Shown here in pieces: positions 53,349-61,630 of a stretch of 64,000 nucleotides of DNA; within the stretch, counting starts at the first letter, position 1; every line of letters begins with the position of its first letter. The notes beneath the pieces are model-generated. The model was not told the DNA's origin, searched no databases, and saw nothing but the letters and a program-made list of their open reading frames with translations. Source of the stretch: Bacillota bacterium (GTDB taxonomy: Bacteria; Bacillota; Clostridia; Acetivibrionales; DSM-1351); the NCBI GenBank assembly GCA_023400235.1, contig JAEXFI010000012.1:1-64000 (forward strand), written 5' to 3'. Position numbers and translations under genes: made by a program.

Positions 53349-54907
53349 ATCCAAAGAGGAATAGAAAGACCTGACATGTTTACGGGACTGCCATTTATAA
53401 AAAAACTCAACTCCTCCCGGTCTTTTACAATGATTTTGGTCAATACCTGCTTGCAGGTCTCAACGCTGAATTCCTCCAATTCTGAAATTCCTGCAATAGT
53501 CTTTTCTATTTCTTTCATTTTATCTGATACTTCCTTTTTCTCATGTTCATTTTTCTTTATAGTTTTATGATTGTCTTCAAGAATTTCAATTTGATGATTA
53601 TATGAATTGTTTATTGTATTGAATTCTTCTCTTTTTATTTGTCCATCTGTAAATAGCTCTATAAGTTTACCTTTCTTTATATTCAGCTTATCAATTTCAT
53701 TTTGTAAGGAATCCATACCCATATCGTCGGTTGTTTCTTCATCAATAACACTGTAAATAACCTCTTTTATTTCTTGGATAATCTTTTTTCTGTCCCTGAT
53801 TATAGAGCTTAAAACTGTTAAAAATAATTCTTGTAGTGTTAATTCGTTAAGTGACCGGCAATTACAACCTACTCTTTCATTTTGAGCATTCATTTTTTCT
53901 TTTCCATACTTTACTGCGTTGGAACATTGCCAGGCAATCATTTCACTGCCGTCTTTTTTATTCCATACCCTCCGTTTGAATTTTGACTTGCAATAAGCGC
54001 ATTCAATTTTACCAGACCAGGCATATCTATTTGAATATTTACTTTTGTCAGACGTATATTTTTGCCTGCGTTTTATTTCCTCGTGCACCCTGTAAAAGGT
54101 ATCTTTATCAATGATTAGTTCGTGGTTATTTTCAATGATTATATATTCTTCACTACCTGTATTTCTTTTTCTTTTATGGCTTAAATAATCTACTGTAATT
54201 TCTTTTTTCTGTTTCAGCACTCCTATATATTTCTCGTTTTTAAGAATTTTAAGCAAAGAGGCATTGTTCCAGCTTTTTGAACCGGACGGACTCAATATCC
54301 CTCTGTTTTCAAGTTCTTTACACAATACATGGGTTCCCATGCCATGATTTAAATATAGATCAAATATAAGTTTTACTGTTTTACTTTCAGCTTCATTTTT
54401 AGTTAATTTTCCATTCGATAAGTTATACCCGAATACACTTACCCCAAATGCTATGCCCTTTTCCATTGAGCGTTTTTGTCCCCACTTTACTCTTTCGGAA
54501 GTTTTCCTGCTTTCATCCTGTGCGATTCCTGCCATTATGGTAAGCCGTAATTCACTGTCCGGGTCAAGAGTATTTATATTGTCGTTCATAAAATATACAC
54601 CGATATTTAACTCCTTAAGTTTTCTCGTATAAAATATGCTGTCAAGTGTATTTCTTGCAAATCTGCTTATTTCTTTGGTTATTATTAAGTCAAACCTTTT
54701 GTTTTCAGCATCTTTTATCATTTTCTTAAAACCATTTCTTTTATTAACGCTTGTTCCGGATATTCCTTCATCAGCATATATATCAACAAATTCCCAGTCG
54801 AGATTTTTGTCAATATATTGTCTAAAATAGGTCTTTTGATTTTCAAGAGAATTCAATTGGCCATTGTCGTCAGTTGATACCCTGCAATATGCTGCTACTC
54901 TTTTCAT
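53312..54907 (-). CDS. Large serine recombinase of the dpaA-intervening element
   Basis: The 531-residue recombinase has the resolvase catalytic domain (AYCRVSTDDNG with nucleophile Ser11; the catalytic Arg cluster follows in ITKEISRFARNTLDS and AQDESRKTSERVKWG), the recombinase DNA-binding domain, a zinc ribbon (CAYCKSKFKRR to CNCRSL, about 302-350) and a coiled coil (about 395-490) as in phage and skin-element integrases. It is clearly AT-richer than the dpa genes. The last dozen codons run through the 18-bp attachment site into dpaA, so integration supplies its C-terminus. Its ATG overlaps the stop of the small upstream gene. It is the obvious enzyme for excising the element and restoring dpaA. 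Confidence 0.95.
   Translation of the reverse strand: MKRVAAYCRVSTDDNGQLNSLENQKTYFRQYIDKNLDWEFVDIYADEGISGTSVNKRNGFKKMIKDAENKRFDLIITKEISRFARNTLDSIFYTRKLKELNIGVYFMNDNINTLDPDSELRLTIMAGIAQDESRKTSERVKWGQKRSMEKGIAFGVSVFGYNLSNGKLTKNEAESKTVKLIFDLYLNHGMGTHVLCKELENRGILSPSGSKSWNNASLLKILKNEKYIGVLKQKKEITVDYLSHKRKRNTGSEEYIIIENNHELIIDKDTFYRVHEEIKRRQKYTSDKSKYSNRYAWSGKIECAYCKSKFKRRVWNKKDGSEMIAWQCSNAVKYGKEKMNAQNERVGCNCRSLNELTLQELFLTVLSSIIRDRKKIIQEIKEVIYSVIDEETTDDMGMDSLQNEIDKLNIKKGKLIELFTDGQIKREEFNTINNSYNHQIEILEDNHKTIKKNEHEKKEVSDKMKEIEKTIAGISELEEFSVETCKQVLTKIIVKDREELSFFINGSPVNMSGLSIPLWITPYLRRKVQSK
53331..53348 (-). other. dpaA: Attachment site (element end within dpaA, recombinase side)
   Basis: The 18-bp sequence AACGCCATACCTACGGCG on the minus strand is identical to that at 63357-63374. 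Flanking bases differ on both sides, which fixes the length of the match. It encodes NAIPTA in the dpaA frame and lies inside the last codons of the recombinase gene. Confidence 0.92.
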
Positions 54908-55065
54908 AATTTTTCATCTCCTTTATCTTTTGGTTTTTCAGTTTCTTTTTTTATTAATATTTCTATGGCTTTTTTCATTTGGGTTTCTGTGATAAATCCT
55001 CTTGTATACAATTCCTTAACTATTCCGATTTTAAAATTTAATTCTGTGCTAAATGAATTGTACAT
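54904..55065 (-). CDS. Small SHOCT-like protein upstream of the recombinase
   Basis: This 53-residue gene has the ATG at 55065 with AGGTGG 6 nt upstream. The core KIGIVKELYTRGFITETQMK and the following KAIEIL resemble the short helical SHOCT-like motif often seen next to clostridial large serine recombinases. A Lys/Glu-rich tail follows. The stop overlaps the recombinase start as ATGA. A role as an accessory or directionality factor is only an inference from coupling. Confidence 0.8.
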   Translation of the reverse strand: MYNSFSTELNFKIGIVKELYTRGFITETQMKKAIEILIKKETEKPKDKGDEKL

Positions 55066-55612
55066 ATAAATCCACCTATTATTGATCTCATAATTAATCT
55101 ATTAAGCTATGGATTGTCTATATACTGACTTAATTTTAAAACATTTATATAGTTATATAACAAGAATATACAGATTTCATTTGACTGGATAAAGGCCAAT
55201 GCCAGCACAGTAGGAGCAGGAAAAACTCCTTGCTTATATTTTAGAAGAAACTTATAATGAGTATAGTCTTTCATAAATGTGCTGAAACTCCATACTCTTA
55301 CAGTAATTGGAACAAGGTGCAAATAGCGAAAATAATGTTGTGTCTGAGAAACCTGCTATCAGCTGATTATCTTCTTCACAGTACGGACAAACTAATTTCT
55401 GCAGATGTTCTGAACGTCAATTACTATCGGCTGAAAGCCGATAGTTTGGGTTTAAGGCTCAAGCCTCCTGAAGTACAAAAATCTCCAAACCCAAACTGCA
55501 TTGCAAGCCGGCTTAAAAGCAATATTTACTTGGATGGCGAAGGCTTCAACCGCAATTGACTTTGATAACTTAAGTAATATAACCTAAATAACTGAGGGGT
55601 GGGTGGAAAGAT
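55066..55612. other. Non-coding region between recombinase and cargo genes
   Basis: This 547-bp AT-rich gap holds the leader of the recombinase operon on one side, a family B repeat (55416-55560) in the middle, and the leader of the manC-like gene on the other. Open frames across the repeat are repeat translations, not genes. Confidence 0.6.
55416..55560 (+). repeat. Family B structured repeat, copy 2
   Basis: The 145-bp element runs from GTCAAT to ATTGAC (terminal inverted repeat). Internal stems are CTATCGGCT/AGCCGATAG (55424-55444, perfect 9 bp, GAA loop), AGTTTGGGTTT/AAACCCAAACT (55443-55453 with 55487-55497) enclosing AGGCT/AGCCT, and ATTGC/GCAAT enclosing AAGCCGGCTT. It shares about 55 bp of near-identity with the 31.6 kb copy at the left end and about 25 bp at the right end. 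Confidence 0.88.
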
Positions 55613-56947
55613 ATGAATATTATTCTACTATCCGGCGGGTCGGGTATGCGGCTTTGGCCGCTGTCAACCAGCGCTCGTTCCAAGCAATTTTTAAGGCTTT
55701 TGCAGTATGAAAACGGTGCACCTGAATCAATGGTGCAGAGAGTATATCGTCAGCTTTCGGATGCTAAACTGAAAGCTAACCATATTTTAATGGCAACCAC
55801 TGCAGCCCATCAAGACGAAATCCTGGGACAGCTCGGAAACCAGGTTGAGATTGTTGCGGAGCCGGAGAGCCGAAATACCTTTCCCGCCATAGTGCTTTCA
55901 GCCTCTTATTTGCACTTTGAGAAACAGTGCTCTCCAGATGAGGTGGTTGTAGTCATGCCGGTGGACACATATACAGAGCCGGCCTATTTTGATGTTCTCC
56001 GCCAAATTGGAGAAGCCGCCGGCAGCAGCCTGGCAGATCTTGTACTGATGGGAATCAAACCGTGGGAGCCTTCCGAAAAATATGGTTACATGATTCCAAA
56101 ATTTGAACTGGCAGACGGAGTAAGCAAAATTGATCGATTTGTAGAAAAGCCGGCTGCGGATGTAGCGCAGAACATGATTGAGAACGGAGCTTTGTGGAAC
56201 GGTGGTGTATTTGCTTTCCGGCTGGGGTACCTGATGGGGATTGCCGATGCTGCAATCCACCCTGTCAGCTTTAAGGACGTTCAACTGCGGTATAATGAGT
56301 TGTCTGATAAAAGCTTTGACTATGTTGTAGCGGAAAAGGCAAGCTCCATCGCTATGATCCCTTTTGATGGGCTCTGGAAGGATTTGGGCACATGGAACTC
56401 TTTAACGGAGGAACTTCCCTCAAACCGTATTGGAAAGGTGACTCTGAGTGAAGATGTACAAAATACCCATGTCATCAACGAACTGGATATTCCAATTGTA
56501 ACCGTGGGCACTAACAATCTCATTGTAGTGGCCTGTCCCGATGGAATTCTGATTGCTGACAAGGAGAGAAGTGCAGCTCTTAAGCAATATATCCCCCTTT
56601 TCCAGCGCCCCATGTACGAGGAGCGTCGCTGGGGAGAATATCGTGTCATTGACAGTACCAAGCTTTCTGACACCAACAGCCTGACCAAGCATCTGTTGAT
56701 CAAAGCCGGTGCCGCCACCAGCTATCAGAGACATGCCCTGCGCGATGAAACATGGGTTTTAATGGACGGTGCTGGTGCTCTGGTGCTAAACGGCCAAAGA
56801 AAGCAAGTTCGCCGTGGAGATGTGGTGCGGATTGAGAAGGGATGCCTGCACGCGCTCTTGGCTATTACAGATATTCAATTGATAGAAGTGCAGATTGGTT
56901 CAGAGCTTTCCGAAGCAGATATAGAGTGCTTTGACTGGAATTGGTAA
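55613..56947 (+). CDS. manC: Mannose-1-phosphate guanylyltransferase with PMI-type cupin domain
   Basis: The 444-residue protein has an N-terminal nucleotidyltransferase with LLSGGSGMRLWPLSTSARSKQF (pyrophosphorylase signature) and FVEKPAAD. A C-terminal cupin (RRWGEYRVID, SYQRHALRDETWVLM, GDVVRIEKGCLHAL) is found in type II phosphomannose isomerase/GMP enzymes. It makes GDP-mannose from mannose 1-phosphate and GTP, and perhaps interconverts mannose 6-phosphate and fructose 6-phosphate. It is encoded opposite to the other cargo genes and ends at a shared bidirectional terminator. It would supply the sugar donor for the polysaccharide made by the GT2 synthase. Confidence 0.93.
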   Translation: MNIILLSGGSGMRLWPLSTSARSKQFLRLLQYENGAPESMVQRVYRQLSDAKLKANHILMATTAAHQDEILGQLGNQVEIVAEPESRNTFPAIVLSASYLHFEKQCSPDEVVVVMPVDTYTEPAYFDVLRQIGEAAGSSLADLVLMGIKPWEPSEKYGYMIPKFELADGVSKIDRFVEKPAADVAQNMIENGALWNGGVFAFRLGYLMGIADAAIHPVSFKDVQLRYNELSDKSFDYVVAEKASSIAMIPFDGLWKDLGTWNSLTEELPSNRIGKVTLSEDVQNTHVINELDIPIVTVGTNNLIVVACPDGILIADKERSAALKQYIPLFQRPMYEERRWGEYRVIDSTKLSDTNSLTKHLLIKAGAATSYQRHALRDETWVLMDGAGALVLNGQRKQVRRGDVVRIEKGCLHALLAITDIQLIEVQIGSELSEADIECFDWNW

Positions 56948-56995
56948 GTAAGCGTGTAGCGAAAAAGCGCCCATGCTGGGTGTGGTGTACTATCA

Positions 56996-57029
56996 AAAAA
57001 CGGAGCCGATGCGCATCGGCTCCGTTTTT
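56996..57029. terminator. Bidirectional terminator between manC and the bcsB-like gene
   Basis: A perfect 34-bp palindrome with 17-bp arms (AAAAACGGAGCCGATGC and its complement) lies between two convergent stops, with T-runs on both strands. Confidence 0.92.
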
Positions 57030-57066
57030 GAGCCTGTTAAATTACAGGCTTCTCTTGTGGAAAGAC

Positions 57067-59307
57067 TTATCTGCCACCATCGGTATTATCATTGAAGTCA
57101 TCCGGACTGTCGTCACTGTCATCTAGCTTCGCCTCCAAGGCTTTGCCCGCATCTATATTGATGTTTTGCATCTTCTTTTTCGCTGTCTCAAACCGGTCGG
57201 TGGTTCTGGAAACCTTTATAGTCAAAAAGACGATGATTAAGATAAGAATCAAAATAGCAAAAAGCCCAGCCCGAGAAATACCCGTTGCCCGGACAATTTT
57301 GCCAAGTAAACGGTCAATGCTGAACGGAAGCTTTTCCACTGTTTTGCTGATATTGCTGCCGCTGTCTGCAATATTGGTCACTTCCTGATTTGCGTCAATC
57401 AGCGCTATTGTACCGCTCAGCTCACCCAAGGTCTTTCGTTCAGAAATAAACTTTTTCAAAATCCCTTCCATGCCGGTTGGGCAGGATATGACGTAAGCCT
57501 TTCGATAAAAGTTCCAAGGAGAACGCACCACCTGGATTATAATTTTATTATACAGCCCTTCTTCCGTTAGCAGAGCGTTCTTGGATAGAACGCCCCCCCC
57601 TTTTTGTGGCACGACACGCAGAAGGTCGGAGATTTCCTTCGGAATTTGAATATCGTCATTGGTGCCTAGAATTACCACATCTGCAGACTCTTTTGACAGG
57701 GAATCCAGATTATTCGTGTATTCCCAGCGGTATGCACCGGAGTTTTGCCCAGCCCTACAAACCAACCCGACGGCGACTTCCATCATTGTCTGAGAAGTAT
57801 TTGAGGAAGCACAGAGAATCGCGGACGGCCAGATTTCATCCGAGGTGTCGCCGAAGCTCAGCAGTGGCTGAATTACAGGTGGAATTGCAGTATCACCTGG
57901 TTGGAAATAAACCACGGAATCTTTATCTACCACGGTCCATGCCACATCATAATAATCCTTTGAACAGTCTATCTTACCCAGATAGTTGTAGCACTCCACC
58001 TTGACATCAAACGAGCTTTTATCCAGTGCGGCAGATGGGATTTTCACCTTGATTTTGCCGCCCTGTGCATTGGAGTCAGAAAGTTGCATACTGCCGACCG
58101 CTGCACCATCCACATGAACAGTGAGAAGAGAGGTATCTGCCACCAGCGCTTTTGAATGCCGGAAATGTATTTCCAAATAGGAGTCGGGGCCGCTTCTAAT
58201 GCCTTGCGGCTGCTTTAATGTATAATTAACCTCCTTATGAAACGCTCCTGCCAGACTGGAGGAGTCATAGCCAAAATCAGAAAGTTTATAGTACCCATCT
58301 TCATTTTTAACAAACCCAGTGCCATGACTGCGAAGATCGGTGGAGATAATGGAGGTACTGTCAGAAAGCTGTGCAAGATAATCTCTATGTGTAAAGAAAG
58401 CAGCCGCTTTGGAAAGTCCCGACGCATCTGCTCCATAGAGAGACAGTTCAGAATACAGACCCTTCCTTACGATGGAAAGATAACCATTTTCTGCATTTAG
58501 AGAAGGAAGCCCCGTCATATCTTTAGGTACTTGCGTGCCAAGCCCGATACGAATGCGGTTTTGTTGCGTTGCTGCAGACCGGCCCTGAGATACGCCGAAA
58601 CTGACGGTACCTTTTGACGGATACGCCGCACCAATGGCAGAAGCGTTCGTCAGCATGGCAGAGCGAATATCTAAATCTTCTCCGGTTGGGAGAAGATATT
58701 CTGCTGAAAGTTTATCACCCTGATCTACCTTATCGAACATGTATGGCAGTGCAGTTCCAAGAATCGGGTCACCAATCTGCAGGACATCCAAATTCAGACG
58801 AGATGCTGTTTCCAGTCTGACCCAATTGGCAGGGTTATCAATATCGGCGCAATCCCCAAGAATGGTTCGCTGGGCGGTTACGATCCGAAGCTCATTGAGT
58901 GTGCCGTCTGTCTTGAGTTCCTTTTCAGGGAGGCTCACAGTCCATACCCCACTCAGCTTCTTTACAATATCCAAAATGCGTGCGGAAGCAATCTGTTGAT
59001 TGCCCAGAAACAACGTCACTGTGGAGTGGTCATCTATAAGCGTTGCAGAAGCCGTCATGCTCAAGGAAAAACTGCTATTCTTTCCCAACTGGGTTCCCTT
59101 TGGTATCCGAAACCAGAACGAAGTGCTGTTGCGCGGCATACTCAAGGATTGCGGCTCGGTAAACAAAGGCACCGAAAATTTCTGTGCGCTGGCAGAGGAG
59201 GCCATTGTTTCAGGGACAGCATAGACTGTGTTTACTCCGCAAAACAGAAGGAAAATCCACATCAACACAGACAAAAACCTAAATGTTGTCAAGCAATTTT
59301 GTTTCAT
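57067..59307 (-). CDS. BcsB-like cellulose synthase regulatory subunit homologue
   Basis: The 746-residue exported membrane-anchored protein has a signal peptide (about 1-30), then a BcsB-like body: the sandwich domain with FWFRIPKGTQLGKNSSFSL and TVTLFLGNQQIASARI, a second repeat of that type (SYLEIHFRHSKAL, LLTVHVDGAAVGSM), and a C-terminal helix (about 673-695, AGLFAILILILIIVFLTIKV) with a short acidic cytoplasmic tail rich in Asp. BcsB guides the nascent chain from the synthase across the outer face of the membrane. It starts 11 bp after the GT2 synthase stop, so the two are one operon. AAGAGG precedes the ATG. The polymer made need not be cellulose. Confidence 0.88.
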   Translation of the reverse strand: MKQNCLTTFRFLSVLMWIFLLFCGVNTVYAVPETMASSASAQKFSVPLFTEPQSLSMPRNSTSFWFRIPKGTQLGKNSSFSLSMTASATLIDDHSTVTLFLGNQQIASARILDIVKKLSGVWTVSLPEKELKTDGTLNELRIVTAQRTILGDCADIDNPANWVRLETASRLNLDVLQIGDPILGTALPYMFDKVDQGDKLSAEYLLPTGEDLDIRSAMLTNASAIGAAYPSKGTVSFGVSQGRSAATQQNRIRIGLGTQVPKDMTGLPSLNAENGYLSIVRKGLYSELSLYGADASGLSKAAAFFTHRDYLAQLSDSTSIISTDLRSHGTGFVKNEDGYYKLSDFGYDSSSLAGAFHKEVNYTLKQPQGIRSGPDSYLEIHFRHSKALVADTSLLTVHVDGAAVGSMQLSDSNAQGGKIKVKIPSAALDKSSFDVKVECYNYLGKIDCSKDYYDVAWTVVDKDSVVYFQPGDTAIPPVIQPLLSFGDTSDEIWPSAILCASSNTSQTMMEVAVGLVCRAGQNSGAYRWEYTNNLDSLSKESADVVILGTNDDIQIPKEISDLLRVVPQKGGGVLSKNALLTEEGLYNKIIIQVVRSPWNFYRKAYVISCPTGMEGILKKFISERKTLGELSGTIALIDANQEVTNIADSGSNISKTVEKLPFSIDRLLGKIVRATGISRAGLFAILILILIIVFLTIKVSRTTDRFETAKKKMQNINIDAGKALEAKLDDSDDSPDDFNDNTDGGR

Positions 59308-59318
59308 ACTCTATCCTC

Positions 59319-61622
59319 TTACTTTCTCATATGATTACTTGTCTTGCTTTCTACGTTTCTTTCCTCCATTTGCTCTACAACCTCCGGCCGCTCAACAAAG
59401 TGAACCTGATCTGCATGAGGCTGTTCAGCCAGGCCATGGTGAGTCTTTTCCCAATAATGAGGCTTTACAATCAGCTGAATCAACGCTTTGTAGGCTGCAA
59501 CGCTCATGAGTACCCAGTACAACGGAGTGAGCAAGCCCGACCGTATCAACCCATAGGTAAAGGGCTGATTTTTCTTAATTGCACAGTCACGTATAACGTA
59601 ATACGTACCGACGATATTCATATAAATAAAAATAAAGTTTCCAACAGCCAGCTGAATGATAGAAATATAATAAATCGGCCCTGGGAAAAACATTTCTACC
59701 CACGATGGCTTAAGGATTATCCAAATAACCATCATCGCCCAGAAAATGGGGTTGAGCAAAGGCAGCATTGGAGTTCCAAATATCATGGACAAGTATCCCA
59801 GCATACCTCGAAAACCAATCTGGCGGTAAAATTTAACCGGGTCGCGCATATGCACGAAAAAAGTCTGCATATAGCCCTTAATCCAGCGGGAGCGTTGGCG
59901 AATCCAGTTGTTAACGTCACTGTTGGCTTCCTCCCAGGTGCGAGAATCCAAAACAGCAGTTTTATACCGGTGCTTGTAGAGTCGGATTCCCAAATCAGCA
60001 TCTTCGGTTACGTTAAAAGGATCCCAGCCGCCGACCTGTCTTAAAAAGCCCATTTTGAAATGGTTGGAGGTGCCTCCCAGCGGAATGGGAACATTCATCT
60101 GCATAATGCCAACCAGCAACAGTTCAAACCACATGCTGTATTCCTGTGTAAACAGTTTGGTGAGCAAATTTTGCCGGCTATTGAAATAATTGAGCTTCGC
60201 CTGAATACATACGTATTCCTTCGGCAGTTTTTGAAAAGCCAAATAGGCTTTTTTTAATTGATCCGGCTCAGGTCTGTCTTCCGCATCATAGATGACCACA
60301 TATTCCCCTTTCGCCTGCAGCAAGCCGTAGTTGCAGGCTTTGGGTTTTGTCCGCGGCTTGGATGCAGGTACAACAATTGGAGTGAAATAACCGGGCAGGC
60401 GCATCCGGCGAACCAATTCAATAGTTTCGGAATCATTTTCCTCCAACAAAATCCGAACATCCAGTTTATATTTGGGATAGTCAAGATTTTGGATTCTTTT
60501 TAATAGGTGAGGCAAAACTTCTTTTTCCTTATATACCGGAATGAGCAGAGTATATACCGGCAGCTTGGTTTCATCTATAGCGGCCACCTCTTCCGCTGAA
60601 AATCGCGACTGTGCATTGTGGCGGGCACCTTTGATTACGATCCAGAATTTCGCGATTGCCATGGCAAGATAAATAACCTGAAAAACAATGACTACTGTGA
60701 GCAAGGTAGCAAACCAGTTTGCGGCCAGAGACACTACAAACACAGCAAGAATTGTTAACAGCGTAACCAACTGCGAGGTGCTAAAAGTTTCAATGGCAGA
60801 GTTTTCAGGCTGTTCATCATAAAGGGCGAAAACACTTCCAAGAATCTCTTCACGGCGATAAGCCTGCTCCCAAAACTGCAGTCGCTCCGCATTGGTCATC
60901 AGAACCTGCTCAACAGGTTTTTGCAAATAAGCTTCAATATCCCAGACAGCAGCTTCATCCAGCTTGGCTTCTACAGCAACAACGGTATACTGCTTTTCTT
61001 CCCGAATCACTATGGCGGCATATCGGTTGGCAAGCTCATAGGGTAGAGCTTTAACATCTGACAAGCTGACATTGCTGCCCAATCGGCCAATTTCCTCCTG
61101 CGTGGCCAAGATACGGTATAGCTGCTCTTCCGTGACATATTCTAAAAATAGCAGAATCTCTCCTAAACGCCCGCCGCTGCGCTTTTGGGTTTCCAGTGCA
61201 GTATCCAGCTGTTCCTGCGTAATGATGCCCAAACGCATCAATTCATCCCCGAGCCGGCCTTTGGACGCAACCCGCTGGGCCAGGGCAGACTCCAACTGCT
61301 GCTCGGTCAGGAAGCCGAGGGAAACGCAGATTGTGCCTAATCGCCCGCCATTTTCTTGCTGATAGCGAAGTGCTTCGACCAATTGTTCACGGTCAATAAA
61401 ACCATAGCCTATTAAAACTTCACCCAATGTTGCTCCGGGGCTGGTGAAGATAAAACGAAAAAGCTGCTCACCCGTGATTATCCCGTGATTGACCAGAGTT
61501 TCACCCAGCAGGGTGTTCTCCTGTTGTTGCCACTTAAGTGCTTCAGCCAATTGTTCCTTATTAATAATACCAGCCCGCACCATTCGTTCGCCTAATCCAT
61601 GCAGATTTTTTTCCACCTTCAC
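59319..61622 (-). CDS. Processive GT2 synthase with six N-terminal MshEN-like motifs
   Basis: The 767-residue protein combines a cytoplasmic sensor and a membrane synthase. Residues about 5-200 hold six repeats of the MshEN/GspE-N pattern R/L-LG-x4-GxI-x4-QL-x3-L-x2-Q, for example GRLGDELMRLGIITQEQLDT. After two membrane helices (about 285-330) comes a GT2 domain with LLIPVYKEKEV, the DAED substrate site (about 445), TED (about 539) and QRSRW (about 577), the acceptor motif of processive synthases, then further helices. MshEN domains bind c-di-GMP, and a GT2-MshEN fusion (NfrB type) is c-di-GMP-activated. The start is GTG 61622 or GTG 61616. It is flanked by the GT-C and BcsB-like genes. Confidence 0.9.
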   Translation of the reverse strand: MKVEKNLHGLGERMVRAGIINKEQLAEALKWQQQENTLLGETLVNHGIITGEQLFRFIFTSPGATLGEVLIGYGFIDREQLVEALRYQQENGGRLGTICVSLGFLTEQQLESALAQRVASKGRLGDELMRLGIITQEQLDTALETQKRSGGRLGEILLFLEYVTEEQLYRILATQEEIGRLGSNVSLSDVKALPYELANRYAAIVIREEKQYTVVAVEAKLDEAAVWDIEAYLQKPVEQVLMTNAERLQFWEQAYRREEILGSVFALYDEQPENSAIETFSTSQLVTLLTILAVFVVSLAANWFATLLTVVIVFQVIYLAMAIAKFWIVIKGARHNAQSRFSAEEVAAIDETKLPVYTLLIPVYKEKEVLPHLLKRIQNLDYPKYKLDVRILLEENDSETIELVRRMRLPGYFTPIVVPASKPRTKPKACNYGLLQAKGEYVVIYDAEDRPEPDQLKKAYLAFQKLPKEYVCIQAKLNYFNSRQNLLTKLFTQEYSMWFELLLVGIMQMNVPIPLGGTSNHFKMGFLRQVGGWDPFNVTEDADLGIRLYKHRYKTAVLDSRTWEEANSDVNNWIRQRSRWIKGYMQTFFVHMRDPVKFYRQIGFRGMLGYLSMIFGTPMLPLLNPIFWAMMVIWIILKPSWVEMFFPGPIYYISIIQLAVGNFIFIYMNIVGTYYVIRDCAIKKNQPFTYGLIRSGLLTPLYWVLMSVAAYKALIQLIVKPHYWEKTHHGLAEQPHADQVHFVERPEVVEQMEERNVESKTSNHMRK

Positions 61623-61630
61623 ACCCCCTT

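Noticed and set aside
52860..53354. The dpaA C-terminal half as an independent gene starting at 53354
   Set aside because: The TTG start has no ribosome-binding site, lies within the recombinase gene and would yield only the Rossmann domain. The split-gene explanation fits all details.
55095..55111. CATAGCTTA (minus strand, 55111-55103) as a SigE/SigK promoter for the recombinase operon
   Set aside because: The -10 pattern fits, and sporulation control would be expected. However, no acceptable -35 lies 15-18 nt upstream, so it is kept only as a possibility.
55257..55559. 100-codon open frame resembling one at 31609-31800
   Set aside because: The similarity comes only from the family B repeat. 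There is no ribosome-binding site, and the repeat structure explains the sequence.
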